Source of the DNA: Planctomycetota bacterium | Lineage (GTDB): Bacteria; Planctomycetota; Planctomycetia; Gemmatales; Gemmataceae | Direction: 5' to 3' | Length of the DNA: 34,365 nucleotides | Assembly: GCA_021324515.1 (NCBI GenBank) | Contig: JAJPIY010000046.1 | Span: 1 to 34,365 of the forward strand | In this document: positions 17,156 through 25,105 of the stretch, one piece after another | Position numbering within the stretch: the stretch's first letter is position 1 | Layout of the letters: each line of letters begins with the position of its first letter | Notes under the pieces: generated by a model | Told to the model about the DNA's origin: nothing | Databases searched by the model: none | What the model saw: the letters and a program-made list of their open reading frames with translations, nothing else | Made by a program: the position numbers and the translations under genes

Positions 17156-17662
17156 ATGAAGCGGCTGGTTACAGTTGTTGGTGTTTTGGGGCTGTTGGCT
17201 TTGATGAGCAGTATTCGCCTTGGGATTTCTCAGGCGGGCGAGAACGATGCAAAAGACATTGTGGATACGGCCAGCGCCGCTGAGCAGTTCAAGACCCTGG
17301 TCAAAGCGGTTGAAGCAGCCGAATTGGTGGACACCTTGAAGGGCAAAGGCCCCTTCACAGTGTTCGCGCCCACCGATGAAGCGTTTGCCAAAGTCCCCAA
17401 AGAGAAACTGGAAGCGCTGCTGAAAGACAAGAAAGCCCTGACCGCTGTGCTAACGTACCACGTAGTCCCCGGCAAGGTCATGGCTGCCGACGTGGTCAAG
17501 CTGGAATCAGCCAAGACAGCTCAGGGCAAGCCTCTGAAAATCGTCGTCAAGGATGGCAAAGTCACAATTAACGGCGTCAATGTTGTCAAAACCGACATTG
17601 TTTGCAAAAACGGAGTCATCCACGTGATTGATGCCGTTTTGCTGCCGCCCGAAGACAAATAA
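17156..17662 (+). CDS. Secreted fasciclin (FAS1) domain protein
   Basis: This 168-residue protein has a signal peptide ([19 protein letters not shown], likely cleaved near SQA-GE) and one complete FAS1 domain. Family landmarks are [30 protein letters not shown], the [11 protein letters not shown]-box and the final [16 protein letters not shown]1 domains mediate adhesion or carry small ligands outside the cytoplasm. The ATG has an AAGGAG site 8-10 nt upstream. It is the first clear gene downstream of the divergent control region shared with the MerR-B12 regulator, and is separated from TspO by a long hairpin. Confidence 0.88.
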   Translation: MKRLVTVVGVLGLLALMSSIRLGISQAGENDAKDIVDTASAAEQFKTLVKAVEAAELVDTLKGKGPFTVFAPTDEAFAKVPKEKLEALLKDKKALTAVLTYHVVPGKVMAADVVKLESAKTAQGKPLKIVVKDGKVTINGVNVVKTDIVCKNGVIHVIDAVLLPPEDK

Positions 17663-17707
17663 AGGTTCGTTTTGTACGAACTGGATCGTGGAAGACAAAC
17701 TCCTGCG

Positions 17708-17762
17708 CGGAGGGGCCAGCGCTCCCTGTGACTCGTAGAAAACAGGGAACTGACGCCCTCCG
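17708..17762. terminator. Long three-segment hairpin between fasciclin and tspO
   Basis: Outer stem CGGAGGG/CCCTCCG (17708-17714 with 17756-17762), middle CAG/CTG, and inner TCCCTGT/ACAGGGA (17723-17729 with 17742-17748) form one long interrupted hairpin. A TTTTGTT stretch follows a few bases later. It may terminate or attenuate transcription of the fasciclin gene. A smaller GTTCGT/ACGAAC hairpin sits just after the fasciclin stop. Confidence 0.5.
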
Positions 17763-17855
17763 TTCAGGATTTTGTTCCAGCAGCCCTATAAACAACAGCA
17801 GGTTTCCGTGGCTTGTGTTTAGGGTTCTTTGGCACTTTAGGGAGGATTTTTATCT

Positions 17856-18359
17856 ATGTCTTCTCTTCGAGTGTTGCCGCCTCTCTCTGTCAGAGCGTTT
17901 TCCGTATTACTGCTCCTGTTGGCTGCCTGTTTTGCGGCGGCTGTCTTAGGTTCTTGGTTCAATCTTGGTCCCCTCCAAGACTGGTATCCATCCCTGCGTA
18001 AACCGACCTGGACGCCGCCCAATTGGGTGTTCGCGCCCGTGTGGACGATGCTGTACGTGCTGATGGCGTTGGCGGCCTGGCTTGTTTGGCTCCGTGCCGG
18101 CTGGCCGGCCTGCCGCGCGGCAATGACTTTGTTTATCGTTCAACTCATCCTTAACGCCGCTTGGTCTGGTCTGTTTTTCAGCTTGCATCAACCCGGAATC
18201 GCTTTCGCGGAAATCGTTGTTCTGTGGTTCGCCATCGCCGCCACCTTATGGCACTTCGGGCGTATCTCAACCTTGGCAGCGGGTTTGTTCACCCCTTACT
18301 TGCTTTGGGTCACGTTCGCAGCCATCCTCAATGGGACCATCTGGAGGATGAACGCATGA
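17856..18359 (+). CDS. tspO: TspO/MBR family membrane protein
   Basis: This 167-residue protein has five hydrophobic helices and the family signatures WYPSLRKPTWTPPNWVFAPVW (helix 1-2), QLILNAAWSGLFF (helix 3-4) and PYLLWVTFAAILNGTIWRMN (helix 5). TspO proteins bind porphyrins and cholesterol-like ligands in the membrane and in bacteria link tetrapyrroles with light or oxidative stress. GGGAGGA lies 10-11 nt before the ATG. Its position between a fasciclin protein and a photolyase, opposite a B12-domain regulator, fits a photo-oxidative stress role, which is inference. Confidence 0.9.
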   Translation: MSSLRVLPPLSVRAFSVLLLLLAACFAAAVLGSWFNLGPLQDWYPSLRKPTWTPPNWVFAPVWTMLYVLMALAAWLVWLRAGWPACRAAMTLFIVQLILNAAWSGLFFSLHQPGIAFAEIVVLWFAIAATLWHFGRISTLAAGLFTPYLLWVTFAAILNGTIWRMNA

Positions 18360-18392
18360 ACTTGAGCATCGCGGCCATGTCCTTGTAAAATC

Positions 18393-18420
18393 TTGTGATT
18401 GAAAAGTTGGCTTGAATAAT
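18393..18420 (+). promoter_or_regulatory. Putative promoter of the photolyase gene
   Basis: TTGTGA (18393-18398) and AATAAT (18415-18420) are separated by 16 nt in an AT-rich 164-nt gap. A GTCTTGA half-site matching the motif in the regulator/fasciclin gap lies downstream at 18455-18461. Confidence 0.4.
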
Positions 18421-18523
18421 GGGCAACTTTATTACTATATTTTTCGTCTTATATGTCTTGATTAGGCCCACGTCCCTGTTGCTAAACGCTCTTGCCGTCT
18501 CTGGTTTGGGGGCTTCCTGAAAA

Positions 18524-20017
18524 ATGAACCCCACGCCTGCCATCCGCATACAAGATTGCAATGGCGCTCCCATCTGCGGCAACGGGCAATTCGTGCTTTA
18601 CTGGATGATTGCCTTTCGCCGTACCACCTGGAACTTCAGTCTCCAGCGGGCCGTCGAGTGGGCCAAACGGCTGCAAAAACCCCTGGTGATTTTCGAGCCG
18701 TTGCGTATCGGCTATCGGTGGGCGAGCGAGCGCTTGCATCGCTTCGTACTCGACGGCATGGCTGATAATCTTGAGCGCCTAGGACCTTTGAAACGGCACG
18801 GCATCTTTTATTATCCCTATGTAGAGCCTGTAGAAGGGCACGGCAAAGGGCTCCTTGTTACTTTGGCCCGCCATGCCTGCGTCGTCGTCACGGATGATTA
18901 TCCGTCGTTCTTTTTGCCGCGGATGGTCCGGGCAGCTGCACAACGCCTTTCGGTGCGTCTGGAACAGGTCGATTCCAACGGTCTGCTTCCCTTGCGTGCA
19001 GCAGATCAGCTATTCGTCACCGCCCAATCGTTCCGAAACTTTTTGCACAAGCAGATTGGCCTTCATTTGGAAAACTTTCCGCAAGCCGACCCACTCGCCA
19101 ATGTCGCATTGCCAAGGTTGCCCTCTCTGCCCCCAGCCATCGTGCGGCGTTGGCCTCCAGTCTCTGCTGTTCAGCTCCACAGCGCTTTTCCTTTGCTAGC
19201 GCAATTGGCCATCGACCACTCCGTTAAGCCGGTGGATTACCGTGGTGGTCCCAAAACTGCACGCCTTCAGCTGCTCGATTTCCTCGATCGGAAATTAAGT
19301 CACTATGGGGAGAAGGCCAACCAACCCGACGACGATTGCCGCAGCGGCCTTTCGCCTTATCTGCACTTTGGGCATTTATCTAGCCACGAGATCTTCACCG
19401 AATTGGCCCAGCGGCGAAATTGGACACCGGCCCGCCTTTCTGGCGCAGCCCAGGGAAAGCGTGAAGGGTTTTGGGGGATGGGGCCTTCGGCGGAGGCATT
19501 TCTCGATCAACTCGTCGTCTGGCGCGAATTGGGGTACAACATGTGTTCGCAGACAGAAGATCATGACCGTTTTGAATCTTTACCGCAATGGGCCCAGGCG
19601 ACTTTGATGAAACATGCTTCCGATCCGCGCCCTTATGTTTATTCTCTGGAGCAATGGGAAGCAGCCTGCACGCATGATCCTCTCTGGAACGCAGCCCAAA
19701 CGCAGTTGGTGCGTGAAGGACGCATCCATAACTATTTGCGAATGCTTTGGGGCAAAAAGATCCTGGAATGGAGCGCCAGTCCCCAGCAAGCCTTGGATAT
19801 CATGATCGAATTGAACAACAAGTATGGCGTGGATGGCCGCGATCCCAACTCGTTCAGCGGCATCTTTTGGATTTTAGGCCGTTATGACCACCCTTGGCCT
19901 CCAGAGAGGCCCATCTTCGGCGTCGTCCGTTACATGAGTTCCCACAATACCATGCGGAAACTGCGTCTGCGTGAGTACCTGGCCAAATACGGCTGCAAGG
20001 AAGAGACACGCGGATAA
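18524..20017 (+). CDS. phr: Class II CPD photolyase
   Basis: This 497-residue flavoenzyme repairs cyclobutane pyrimidine dimers with blue light. The N-terminal alpha/beta antenna domain starts near QFVLYWMIAFRRTTWN. The C-terminal FAD domain has SGLSPYLHFGHLSSHE, FLDQLVVWRELGYNM, HDPLWNAAQTQLVREGRIHNYLRM, WGKKILEWS and NNKYGVDGRDPNSFSGIFW. The last blocks, with the RPIFGVVRYM end, are characteristic of class II rather than class I enzymes. No strong ribosome binding site precedes the ATG. A likely own promoter lies in the AT-rich gap after tspO. The frame is intact and of normal length. Confidence 0.92.
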   Translation: MNPTPAIRIQDCNGAPICGNGQFVLYWMIAFRRTTWNFSLQRAVEWAKRLQKPLVIFEPLRIGYRWASERLHRFVLDGMADNLERLGPLKRHGIFYYPYVEPVEGHGKGLLVTLARHACVVVTDDYPSFFLPRMVRAAAQRLSVRLEQVDSNGLLPLRAADQLFVTAQSFRNFLHKQIGLHLENFPQADPLANVALPRLPSLPPAIVRRWPPVSAVQLHSAFPLLAQLAIDHSVKPVDYRGGPKTARLQLLDFLDRKLSHYGEKANQPDDDCRSGLSPYLHFGHLSSHEIFTELAQRRNWTPARLSGAAQGKREGFWGMGPSAEAFLDQLVVWRELGYNMCSQTEDHDRFESLPQWAQATLMKHASDPRPYVYSLEQWEAACTHDPLWNAAQTQLVREGRIHNYLRMLWGKKILEWSASPQQALDIMIELNNKYGVDGRDPNSFSGIFWILGRYDHPWPPERPIFGVVRYMSSHNTMRKLRLREYLAKYGCKEETRG

Positions 20018-20065
20018 GACTTCGTAATCTGTAGGTCCACTACAGATGATTTGTCCGCATCTTCG

Positions 20066-20158
20066 GCGATGCTGCGGAGTATCTTTCAGGGCGCGAGCGT
20101 TGAACTGGCGCACGCGCTCCTTGATGATGCCGAATTGCTGGCCGATCTCCTCCAGGGC
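20066..20158 (-). pseudogene. Remnant of sigma-70 region 4.2
   Basis: On the minus strand about 31 codons read ALEEIGQQFGIIKERVRQFNARAL and on, closely matching the helix-turn-helix of sigma-70 region 4.2 (family pattern TLEEIGxxFGVTRERVRQIEAKAL). The flanking translation is not sigma-like, and no region 2 or 3 is visible between here and the photolyase or the next gene. This is most likely a decayed fragment of a sigma factor gene. It sits in the 480-nt gap between the photolyase and the DUF1592 gene, which otherwise holds no credible gene. Confidence 0.55.
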
Positions 20159-20501
20159 ATGGACCGCTTGATGGCTACTCTCTGCCCGACCAGTTGCTCG
20201 TCGGCGGGACATTGCTGTTGGCCGAGGTTGTGGGACTGTTATGGCTACTGCTGGTCTGGGGCCGGGGGACGCCTGCTTCTCTTGAGAAATAGTATCCGAT
20301 TTCATCGTCCCTATTGCCCACTGGTTCCGTCGTGGATATACTCAACCACAAGCTAACCTGTACCCGGAGGGAGGCTTTGCGGGCGCGAACACTAACCTGC
20401 CGCCCGGCATAATCCGGCGGATCGATCCAACCTGCCCTAGATTTTCAAGCCGCGCGGACAGCGAGCTACCCCCGCCGGCCATCTTTGTCCGAGGATACAT
20501 G

Positions 20502-22604
20502 ATGCGGAAGCGATTGCTTGATGCATGGCTGATCGTCCTGTTGGCGATCGCGGTCCTACTTTGCTCGTCCGCGTTGGCGGCGCCGGACGCCGCGACTGGT
20601 TTCCGCAAGACCGTCGAGCCGATCCTGACAGAATATTGCTCGACCTGCCACAACAGCAACCTGAAGAAAGGCGGCGTGGCTTTCGATGCCGACGATGCTT
20701 CTGCGCTACTGGCGGACAAGGATCTTTGGCTTAAGGTGTTCAAGATGCTGCGGGCGGAGATGATGCCTCCAAGAGGAAAACCCCGTCCCTCCGCCGAGCA
20801 GGTGGAGCACGTCGTGAACTGGATCAAGTATTCGGCCTTCGCCATCGATCCGCAAAATCCAGACCCTGGCCGCGTCACCCTACGCCGGCTCAACCGCACC
20901 GAATACCGCAATACCATCCGCGACCTGATGGGCGTGGACTTCAATGTCACTGCCGAGTTCCCCGCCGACGACACCGGGCACGGTTTCGATACCATCGGCG
21001 AAGTTTTGAACCTTTCACCGCTGTTGTTGGAGAAATACATCGCTGCGGCCAAAGCGATTGTCGCCCAGGCCCTACCGAAGCAGCCGTGGAACAAGGCCGG
21101 TTCCGTTCCTGGCGATCCCCAGGAACGGCGTCGCTACGCTTCCAAAGTGCTAGAAGCGTTTGCCAGCCGGGCATATCGACGCCCTGTAGATCAAGAAACG
21201 GTGGAGCGTCTGGTTCACTTGGTGGAGACCACCGCTGCCCGGCCAGGACGGACGTTTGAGGCAGGCATGGCCCAGGCAATGACCGTCATTCTGGCTTCTC
21301 CCCGCTTTTTGTTCCGCGAAGAACAGACGCTGCCGAACTCGACTGACCGCTATCCGCTGCTCGATGAATACTCTCTCGCCTCACGGTTGTCGTATTTTCT
21401 GTGGTCCACCATGCCGGATGAGGAGCTGTTTGGGCTGGCGGCCCAGAACAAGCTACGGCAAAATTTCTCCGCCCAAGTCAGCCGCATGTTGGCCGACAAA
21501 CGCTCCAGCGAGTTCATACGAAATTTCGCCGGGCAATGGCTCCAGGCCCGGAACGTCGAATCGGCGAACGTCAATCCCTTCGCTGTGCTGTCGAAAGAGC
21601 AACCAAGAGATCCCAAGGCCGAGCAGGCCCGCACGCGCTTCCGTGAGTTGGCCCGCAAACCGCAGGAAGCGCTGACCGAGGCCGAGAAGAAAGAGTTGGA
21701 ACAACTCCGCAACAATTTCTTCCGCGGCTTCCGCCGTTTCCGGCAGTTCCAGCTGACCGGCGAATTGCGCCGAGCGATGCGCCAGGAAACCGAAATGAGC
21801 TTCGAGTATGTTGTGCGGAACGACCACAGCCTGCTCGAGCTTCTGGATGCCAATTACACCTTCCTGAACGAACGGCTGGCCAAGTATTACGACATTGAGG
21901 GCGTAAGCGGAGAGCAAATGCGTAAGGTGACGTTGCCGCCCGGCAGCCCACGTGGCGGCATTCTTACTCAGGCGACTTTCCTGATTACTACCTCAAACCC
22001 GGATCGTACTTCTCCGGTCAAGCGGGGTCTGTTTATTTTAGACAACATCCTGGGCACACCGCCGCCGCCGCCGCCGCCGGACCTTCCGCCGCTTGAACAA
22101 GCTGCTGAAGCGGTCAAAGGCAAGCCACCCACTCTGCGCGAAATGCTCGCCGTCCACCGCAACAAAGCCCTGTGCAACTCCTGTCATAACCGCATGGACC
22201 CACTCGGTCTGGCCTTTGAGAATTTCAACGCTCTGGGCCGCTGGCGCGACAAGGAGCTGGATCAGCCGATCGAGGCGGGCGGCCAATTGCTCACCGGCGA
22301 GTCGTTCAAAGATGTGCGGGAGCTAAAAAAGATCCTGACGACCAGCCGGCGTTTGGACTTCTATCGCTGCACGACGGAGAAAATGCTCATCTACGCCCTC
22401 GGAAGGGCATTGGGGCCTTCCGATATGCATCTGGTGGACGAACTGGTTGCCAAACTGGATGCCGCTGGGGGGCGTCCTTCGGTCCTTATCCGCGGCATCC
22501 TCGAATCGTCCGCTTTCCAACGCCGGCGCCCTTCAAACGGACAAGCCCAGAGGAGCGCCAGCGCCAGGCATTTTAGCCCGTCGCCGGCGCTCCAAGTTAA
22601 TTGA
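20502..22604 (+). CDS. Exported cytochrome-type DUF1587/1592/1588/1585 protein
   Basis: This 700-residue secreted protein has a signal peptide ending near ALA-APD (residue ~27). A cytochrome c-like segment has heme motif CSTCH around residues 46-50. Central DUF1587/DUF1595/DUF1592 regions follow (RVTLRRLNRTEYRNTIRDLMG, and LASRLSYFLWSTMPDEELF). Then comes a DUF1588 region with a Pro run (PPPPPPPDLPPLEQAAE) and a second CxxCH (CNSCH, about residue 557) in NRMDPLGLAFENFNALGRWRD, and a DUF1585 end. This is a hallmark Planctomycetes family; its substrate and electron partner are not established. ATG 20502 fits the GAGGA site better than the adjacent ATG 20499. It is followed after 29 nt by its usual DUF1552 partner. 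Confidence 0.92.
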   Translation: MRKRLLDAWLIVLLAIAVLLCSSALAAPDAATGFRKTVEPILTEYCSTCHNSNLKKGGVAFDADDASALLADKDLWLKVFKMLRAEMMPPRGKPRPSAEQVEHVVNWIKYSAFAIDPQNPDPGRVTLRRLNRTEYRNTIRDLMGVDFNVTAEFPADDTGHGFDTIGEVLNLSPLLLEKYIAAAKAIVAQALPKQPWNKAGSVPGDPQERRRYASKVLEAFASRAYRRPVDQETVERLVHLVETTAARPGRTFEAGMAQAMTVILASPRFLFREEQTLPNSTDRYPLLDEYSLASRLSYFLWSTMPDEELFGLAAQNKLRQNFSAQVSRMLADKRSSEFIRNFAGQWLQARNVESANVNPFAVLSKEQPRDPKAEQARTRFRELARKPQEALTEAEKKELEQLRNNFFRGFRRFRQFQLTGELRRAMRQETEMSFEYVVRNDHSLLELLDANYTFLNERLAKYYDIEGVSGEQMRKVTLPPGSPRGGILTQATFLITTSNPDRTSPVKRGLFILDNILGTPPPPPPPDLPPLEQAAEAVKGKPPTLREMLAVHRNKALCNSCHNRMDPLGLAFENFNALGRWRDKELDQPIEAGGQLLTGESFKDVRELKKILTTSRRLDFYRCTTEKMLIYALGRALGPSDMHLVDELVAKLDAAGGRPSVLIRGILESSAFQRRRPSNGQAQRSASARHFSPSPALQVN

Positions 22605-22633
22605 GTAACATGTAACACAAAAGGGGTCTTCTT

Positions 22634-24010
22634 ATGTCTATGAAACTGCCGCGTGGGGCCCTCAACCGACGGGCCTTCCTTCGAGGGACCGGGGCGTGCA
22701 TCGCCCTGCCGCTGTTTGAGTCGCTGCGCACCAGCGTGTTCTTCGCCGCAGGGCCCGCGGCGAAACTAGCCTGCACCGCCACGGGAGCGCCTTTGCGCAC
22801 GGCTTTCCTTTACTTCCCCAACGGGGCCATTCCCTCCGCCTGGTGGCCTAGCCGGGAAGGTACGGACTTCCCGTGGAGCCGTACTCTCAAGCCGTTGGAA
22901 AAGCACAAAGCATACGTGCAAATCCTCGGCGGTTTAGGGCACAAAAACGCCGAACCGGGGCCGGACGGCGCCGGCGATCATGCCCGGGGCAACGGCACCT
23001 TCCTGACCGGAGTGCGTCTCCGCAAGAGCGCCACCGACGTTCGAGCGGGGATTTCCATCGACCAAGTCTTGGCCAACGCTTACGGGCACTTGACCCGCTT
23101 CGCATCTTTGGAGCTCGGCTGCGACTCCGGCGCCCGCAGCGGGGCGTGCGATTCCGGCTATGCCTGTGCCTATCAGTTTAATCTTTCCTGGAGCTCGCCC
23201 ACCATGCCGAAAACGCCCGAGTCCAACCCACGCCGCGTCTTCGAGCGGTTGTTCGGCGAAGGCAAGCCGGGCGAGCGGCAAGCCAACTTGCTGCGCCGGC
23301 AGCAGGAAGACAAGTCCGTTTTGGATTTCGTGCTCGATGATGCCCGGTCTATGCAAAAGCGCCTAAGCCCCTCGGACAAGCACAAGCTCGATCAGTACCT
23401 GACGGGGATACGCGAAGTCGAAGCACGCATTCAAAAAACGGAGCGTTTCGGCCTCGTGAAAGATCCAGGTATCGAAACGCCGCCGGGCATTCCCGCGGAT
23501 TTCGGCGAACACATCCAACTCCTCCTCGATATGCTGGTGCTGGCGTTCCAGACCGATTCGACGCGGCTGGCGACCGTTTTACTCGCCCATGATGGCAGCA
23601 ATCGTTCGTTCGATCAGATCGGCATAAGCGAAGGCCATCACGATCTGACTCATCACCAGAACCGCAAAGAATGGATCGACAAAGTAGCCGACATCGACTT
23701 GTGGTACGTGCAACAGCTGGCCAAGTTCCTCGATAAACTGAATCAGGTCAAAGACGTGGATGGGCAAACGTTGTTGCACAATTCGATGATCGTCTATGGC
23801 AGCGGCAATGCAGACGGCAACCGGCACACGCACACCAACTTGCCCATAGTATTGGCTGGCGGCGGCGGCGGAGCATTGCGAACGGGGCGCTACGTCAAAT
23901 ATTCCGATCAGCCGATGACCAATCTGTTCCTCAGCATGGCCCACGTCCTTGGCGTGAGGGACTTGCAACGGTTCGGCGATTCGACCGGCCCCTTGAAGGA
24001 CATCGGATGA
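22634..24010 (+). CDS. Tat-exported DUF1552 protein
   Basis: This 458-residue protein starts with a twin-arginine signal (LNRRAFLRGTGACIALPLFESL). The mature part has DUF1552 landmarks such as FYPNG-like AFLYFPNGAIPSAWWP, the DHARGNGTFLTG stretch, SIDQVLANAYG and VYGSGNADGNRHTHTNLPIVLAGG. Function is unproven; the family nearly always lies beside the DUF1592-type cytochrome protein, as here, so the pair probably forms a periplasmic oxidoreductase-like system. An AAAAGGGG site lies 7-8 nt before the ATG. Two TatA-like genes on the opposite strand lie just downstream, fitting its export route. Confidence 0.92.
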   Translation: MSMKLPRGALNRRAFLRGTGACIALPLFESLRTSVFFAAGPAAKLACTATGAPLRTAFLYFPNGAIPSAWWPSREGTDFPWSRTLKPLEKHKAYVQILGGLGHKNAEPGPDGAGDHARGNGTFLTGVRLRKSATDVRAGISIDQVLANAYGHLTRFASLELGCDSGARSGACDSGYACAYQFNLSWSSPTMPKTPESNPRRVFERLFGEGKPGERQANLLRRQQEDKSVLDFVLDDARSMQKRLSPSDKHKLDQYLTGIREVEARIQKTERFGLVKDPGIETPPGIPADFGEHIQLLLDMLVLAFQTDSTRLATVLLAHDGSNRSFDQIGISEGHHDLTHHQNRKEWIDKVADIDLWYVQQLAKFLDKLNQVKDVDGQTLLHNSMIVYGSGNADGNRHTHTNLPIVLAGGGGGALRTGRYVKYSDQPMTNLFLSMAHVLGVRDLQRFGDSTGPLKDIG

Positions 24011-24022
24011 TAGTGTTTCGAG

Positions 24023-24095
24023 TGGGCGCTACTGGATTCGAACCAGTGACTTCCACCGTGTGAGGATGGCACTCTAGCCGCTGAGTTAAGCGCCC
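24023..24095 (-). tRNA. tRNA-Val (anticodon CAC)
   Basis: The minus strand folds into a complete cloverleaf. The acceptor GGGCGCT pairs with AGCGCCC, with discriminator A at 24023. The anticodon stem CCATC/GGTGG closes the loop CTCACAC, giving anticodon CAC. The T-arm is ACTGG-TTCGAAT-CCAGT. CCA is not encoded. Confidence 0.93.
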
Positions 24096-24161
24096 AAAAA
24101 AATCACGACTTCTCGCCCCGCCCGCTACGCCCGTGAGGACGAGCGAGGCGGGGTGGAAGAT

Positions 24162-24473
24162 TTACGCCTTGGGTGGCGTGGTGATGTTATTGGCAGGCGT
24201 TGGGACGTTCTCTTCGAACTTCGGCGCTGTGGTCGTGATGCGCTGGGGCGGACGCGGCGGCTCCAGGGGCATCGACTCCTGGCGCGGCGTCACGGAGGCC
24301 GAGGCGTCGTACTCATCTTCCAGGCCTTTGATGCCTTTCTTGAATTCGACAATGCCTTTGCCCAGGTAGCGGCCCACCTCGGGTAACTTCCGCCCAAATA
24401 GCAGAATGCCGATAATGAGCAGAATCAGCATCTCTTGGGGGCCGAGATTGAAAAAAGCGAACAACGGAGTCAT
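24162..24473 (-). CDS. tatA: TatA/Hcf106-type translocase subunit, long tail
   Basis: This 103-residue protein has one N-terminal membrane helix (NLGPQEMLILLIIGILLFG), the FG hinge, and the amphipathic helix RKLPEVGRYLGKGIVEFKKGIKG characteristic of TatA. A ~45-residue Pro/Thr-rich tail follows. TatA oligomers form the pore for folded proteins exported by the twin-arginine pathway. An AGAGG site precedes the ATG. A second, shorter TatA-like gene lies 143 nt upstream on the same strand. No tatC is in the window. Confidence 0.9.
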   Translation of the reverse strand: MTPLFAFFNLGPQEMLILLIIGILLFGRKLPEVGRYLGKGIVEFKKGIKGLEDEYDASASVTPRQESMPLEPPRPPQRITTTAPKFEENVPTPANNITTPPKA

Positions 24474-24616
24474 GGAAAGTAAACCTCTTTAGCAGGATAG
24501 TTCTCGTGAAGACGGCGGCGCGGTTCGCTCAACTTCTCGATCCCGCACCCCACCAACTATAGCAATGAACCAGCGGCCCCGGCAAGCGGAAAACCGCTGC
24601 CAACGGATGGCCTCCT

Positions 24617-24754
24617 TCAATCGCTGTTGAGTTCCTTGCGGAATTCCAGGAGCGATTTGCCCAGCGAACGGGCCACGCCCGGTAAGCGATTACCGAACAA
24701 CAGCAAGCCGATCACGCAGATTACCACGATCTCCGCCATGCCCAGGTTAAACAT
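24617..24754 (-). CDS. Short TatA/Hcf106-type protein
   Basis: The product is only 45 residues: MFNLGMAEIVVICVIGLLLFG, then an amphipathic helix NRLPGVARSLGKSLLEFRKEL. This is a minimal TatA, the membrane helix plus hinge plus amphipathic helix with almost no tail. ATG 24754 is chosen because AGGAG lies 9 nt upstream and the helix begins right there; the open frame to 24856 adds an unlikely Pro/Ser-rich leader. It may be a TatE-like paralogue of the longer neighbour. Confidence 0.85.
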   Translation of the reverse strand: MFNLGMAEIVVICVIGLLLFGNRLPGVARSLGKSLLEFRKELNSD

Positions 24755-25038
24755 GCGCGTTACTCCTGTCGAGTAGGGGGGAAACAAAATCACGTCCGCC
24801 GCGCTCTCGCTCGGAGGCTGGTGAAACGACGGACTTGGAAGGAGGGGTCGGAGCAACGACGCCCTGCGGAGTATCCAAACGGTTGGATAACTCTATTGTA
24901 TCTGCACGGCGAGTCGAAAGACAAGCACAAAAACCAAACCGATGCCTCTTGGGAGGGGCCGCTGGATTTGGGTGAGCGGGATTGCTCCCTCTCTGTACCT
25001 ATTTACAATGAGATCGATCGACAGGAAGCATTTACCGA

Positions 25039-25083
25039 CTCGCCGTGTCCCATAAAAGAACAAACCCTTGCGGACACGGCGAG
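25039..25083 (+). promoter_or_regulatory. 5'-leader hairpin before the TPR gene
   Basis: CTCGCCGTGTCC (25039-25050) is perfectly complementary to 25072-25083, giving a 12-bp stem with a 21-nt loop that ends about 6 nt before the GAGGAGGAGG ribosome binding site of the TPR gene. It could influence translation or mRNA stability. No known riboswitch is recognised. Confidence 0.45.
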
Positions 25084-25105
25084 CCGGTGAGGAGGAGGAC
25101 GATTT

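Noticed and set aside
16893-17159. Small plus-strand gene upstream of the fasciclin gene, ending in ATGA with it (an internal ATG at 17025 gives 44 residues)
   Set aside because: It runs through the divergent promoter region, has no ribosome binding site and no recognisable sequence; the fasciclin gene has its own strong site.
24821-25090. 89-residue plus-strand frame before the exported TPR gene
   Set aside because: It overlaps the leader hairpin, has charged low-information sequence and no ribosome binding site.
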